DNA from: Nitrosomonas sp.
GTDB taxonomy: Bacteria; Pseudomonadota; Gammaproteobacteria; Burkholderiales; Nitrosomonadaceae
Assembly: GCA_016703745.1 (NCBI GenBank)
Contig: JADJBK010000006.1
Coordinates: 186,001 to 250,000 of the forward strand
DNA: 64,000 bases
Direction: 5' to 3'
Shown: piece after piece, positions 62,194 to 64,000 of the stretch
Layout: every line of letters begins with the position of its first letter
Position numbering within the stretch: the first letter of the stretch is position 1
The notes under the pieces: model-generated
What the model was told of the DNA's origin: nothing
What the model saw: only the letters and a program-made list of their open reading frames with translations
Database searches by the model: none
Position numbers and translations under genes: made by a program

Positions 62194-63098
62194 AGGTCGG
62201 ACAGCTCTCACGGGAGGAATTACGGGGTCGATTGAGCAGTGAAAAGGGGCTGCGTGTCAAATTCGGCCCTTTTATTGTTCGTATTCAGAGCCACCTGCCA
62301 TCACTTGTTGATCCGTTACACCGGTTGTATGCGTTTTACACTTTGGCGGACGACGATATTGCCGAGTTTCATGTGCAGATTGTTCCCAAACATTCACTAA
62401 GGCGTCCGTTCACGCCTTTGCTGCAGTTTCTGGTGGATGGGCAGGCACCTTTTCCCGCCGCGCCGGTTCACCAGGCGCTGACGATGCTCGAATGGGGTAT
62501 CAATCTGGCTATCGCGGTTCGAGTGAATCATTTTTTGCTGTTCCATTGCGCGGCGGTCGAGCGCAATGGCCATGTCCTGTTGCTGCCTGCGTGGCCGGGT
62601 AGCGGCAAGACGACTTTGTGTGCCGCGCTTATCCATCATGGTTACCGACTTTTTTCGGATGAATTCGGCTTGCTGGAGCTGCAATCGGGTCATTTATTTC
62701 CATTGCCGCGCCTGATGCCGCTCAAAAACCAGGCGATTGATGCGATTCGTCATTTTCTTCCTGAAGCAACATTGGGTCCCGAGATTCATGGCACCTTGAA
62801 GGGAACCGTCGCGCATGTTCGTCCACCTGAAGCCAGCATCGATCGTGAAGATGAACCGGCCGCCCCGCGCTGGATTGTTTTTCCAAAATGGATTGCCAAT
62901 CAGCCATTGCAGCTTGAGGAAATGCCACGTTCCGAGGCATTTTTGCTGCTGGCAAGCAACGCCTTTAATTACGAAGTGCTGGGTCAATCCGCGTTTGACG
63001 CCGTGACCAGTCTGATTCAGCGTTGTGAATGCCGCAAACTGGTGTACTCCGATTTCGGGAGTGTGCTGGCAGCATTGAATGAACTCACCGATGGTTGA
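62190..63098 (+). CDS. HprK-related kinase (HprK-rel-A)
   Basis: 302 aa with a GTG start overlapping the chaperone stop. Walker A is WPGSGKTTLCAALI (about residues 134-147), followed by GYRLFSDEFGLLEL, as in HPr kinase-like proteins. There is no HPr partner here. In known clusters it accompanies a PqqD-like protein and a nucleotidyltransferase, and the substrate is unknown. Peptide or sugar phosphorylation is possible. Confidence 0.85.
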   Translation: MKVGQLSREELRGRLSSEKGLRVKFGPFIVRIQSHLPSLVDPLHRLYAFYTLADDDIAEFHVQIVPKHSLRRPFTPLLQFLVDGQAPFPAAPVHQALTMLEWGINLAIAVRVNHFLLFHCAAVERNGHVLLLPAWPGSGKTTLCAALIHHGYRLFSDEFGLLELQSGHLFPLPRLMPLKNQAIDAIRHFLPEATLGPEIHGTLKGTVAHVRPPEASIDREDEPAAPRWIVFPKWIANQPLQLEEMPRSEAFLLLASNAFNYEVLGQSAFDAVTSLIQRCECRKLVYSDFGSVLAALNELTDG

Positions 63099-64000
63099 CC
63101 CTGATCTGAGCGCGCATCACCAGCTGCTGTTGCAGGCTTTGCGTGATCCGCGCAGCATTCACGATATTGGTAATCAGGATTGGGAATTGCTGTTACGGCT
63201 GGCCAGACGCGCCAGGCTGCTGGGTTTTCTGGCCGTTGAGCTGGAGAAAGTCGGATTGCTGGATAAAATCCCGCTGCGGGTTGCTAACCACCTGCGTTCC
63301 GGCCTGATCCAGGCGAGGAAATTTCAACAACTGGCGCGCTGGGAACTGGACAGAATCCTGTGGGCGCTGGGGAAAGATCGCGCTCCCATCATCGTGCTTA
63401 AAGGCATGGCTTATCTGCTGGCAGGATTACCCCATGCCGCTGGCCGGGTATTTGCTGATCTTGATCTGCTGGTACCTGCAGAAAATCTGCAGGCAATCGA
63501 ATCCACCCTGCTGGCAAAAGGCTGGCAGCACCATGAACTCTCGGCCTATGATGAGCACTACTACCGCACCTGGACGCATGAAATTCCGGCATTGATCCAT
63601 TGTGAACGCGAAACCGAAGTGGATATCCATCACTCCCTGACTTCTCCTATTGGTACACTGAAACTGGAAACCGCGCCATTCTGGGAAACTGCAGTCAGGC
63701 TGCCTGGGTTGGAAGTCAGCGTACCGAGTCCAGCAGACATGGCGCTGCATTGCGCAGTCAATCTGTTTCAGAACAACGAATTGGCGGACGATATACGGCA
63801 TTTGCTCGACCTGCATGGCATGTTGCAATTTTTCAGTGCCGATCAGCCGCTTTTTTTGGACAGCTTGATCACGCGCGCCAACCATCTGGGTGTGGGCAGA
63901 CCTCTTTTTTACGGCCTGTATTTCAGTAAACTGCTATTGCAGACGTCTGTTCCAGAAGCGGTCATGATCAGAATAGAACGGCGTCCGGGTTGGCTGGCAC
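63091..64000 (+). CDS. Nucleotidyltransferase-family protein (partial, runs off the window)
   Basis: ATG 63091 overlaps the kinase end by 8 bp; the frame is open to 64000 (at least 303 aa). IIVLKGMAYLLAG followed by GRVFADLDLLVPAENLQ is the NTP_transf_5 signature, with the Asp pair of the catalytic site. Such proteins close HPr-rel-A and related peptide-modification clusters. Chemistry and target are unknown. Confidence 0.85.
   Translation, partial: MVDPDLSAHHQLLLQALRDPRSIHDIGNQDWELLLRLARRARLLGFLAVELEKVGLLDKIPLRVANHLRSGLIQARKFQQLARWELDRILWALGKDRAPIIVLKGMAYLLAGLPHAAGRVFADLDLLVPAENLQAIESTLLAKGWQHHELSAYDEHYYRTWTHEIPALIHCERETEVDIHHSLTSPIGTLKLETAPFWETAVRLPGLEVSVPSPADMALHCAVNLFQNNELADDIRHLLDLHGMLQFFSADQPLFLDSLITRANHLGVGRPLFYGLYFSKLLLQTSVPEAVMIRIERRPGWLA

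Overview
The window looks like a chromosomal segment of a betaproteobacterium, most likely an ammonia oxidiser of the Nitrosomonadaceae. That placement is an inference from the rpmF-plsX-fabHDG-acpP-fabF-mltG order, the protein style, the metal-efflux genes and the dense insertion-sequence load; no rRNA or single diagnostic gene is present. No tRNA or rRNA gene was recognised.

Layout. (1) 1-7.0 kb: a type I restriction-modification island in the order hsdM(end)-hsdS-[RhuM/Fic fusion]-[REP-associated transposase]-[VapB/VapC]-hsdR. REP palindromes lie in frame inside both hsdM and the transposase gene. (2) 7.0-15.5 kb: mobile DNA and accessory genes. There is a 226-bp deletion derivative of an IS5-type element, a complete IS21-type element with a frameshifted istA, a PepSY membrane protein behind a palindrome-flanked promoter, a short-chain dehydrogenase gene cut cleanly in two by a full IS5-type element, an ATP/ADP-translocase-like transporter, and a 146-bp miniature element with an 8-bp target duplication. 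(3) 15.8-28.3 kb: the most unusual part. A strong sigma-54 promoter precedes nine same-strand genes: two paralogous acidic/glycine-zipper proteins, an HEIGH metalloprotease-like protein, a 709-aa unknown, a PLP enzyme, a 794-aa peptidoglycan-binding/amidase protein carrying a third copy of the glycine-zipper module, a small ORF, an M20 peptidase and an amidohydrolase. They converge on a gene for a sigma-54 activator. I propose this is one regulated system for making, processing or delivering wall-active proteins.

(4) 28.7-35.0 kb: envelope genes (MscK-like channel, Lpp-like lipoprotein ending in Lys, L,D-transpeptidase) and a small ORF plus RIO kinase under a second promoter that shares the palindrome architecture of the PepSY promoter. 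(5) 35.4-39.7 kb: a four-gene operon (acyl-AMP ligase, epimerase/dehydrogenase, acyl carrier protein, serine-palmitoyltransferase-like enzyme) in the gene order of bacterial ceramide synthesis loci. (6) 39.8-44.3 kb: pgeF and a ZIP transporter, followed by a graveyard of IS256, IS3 and miniature elements, a broken gene and a RelE/ParE-type toxin-antitoxin pair.

(7) 44.3-54.4 kb, minus strand: a three-domain glycosyltransferase, mltG and the fatty-acid/phospholipid initiation operon. (8) 54.5-61.2 kb: maf and a CzcCBA metal-efflux operon with the Zn/Co/Cd-type signature. (9) 61.3-64 kb: a sigma-54-like promoter and an HPr-rel-A type cluster (exported small protein, PqqD-like chaperone, HprK-like kinase, nucleotidyltransferase), cut by the window end.
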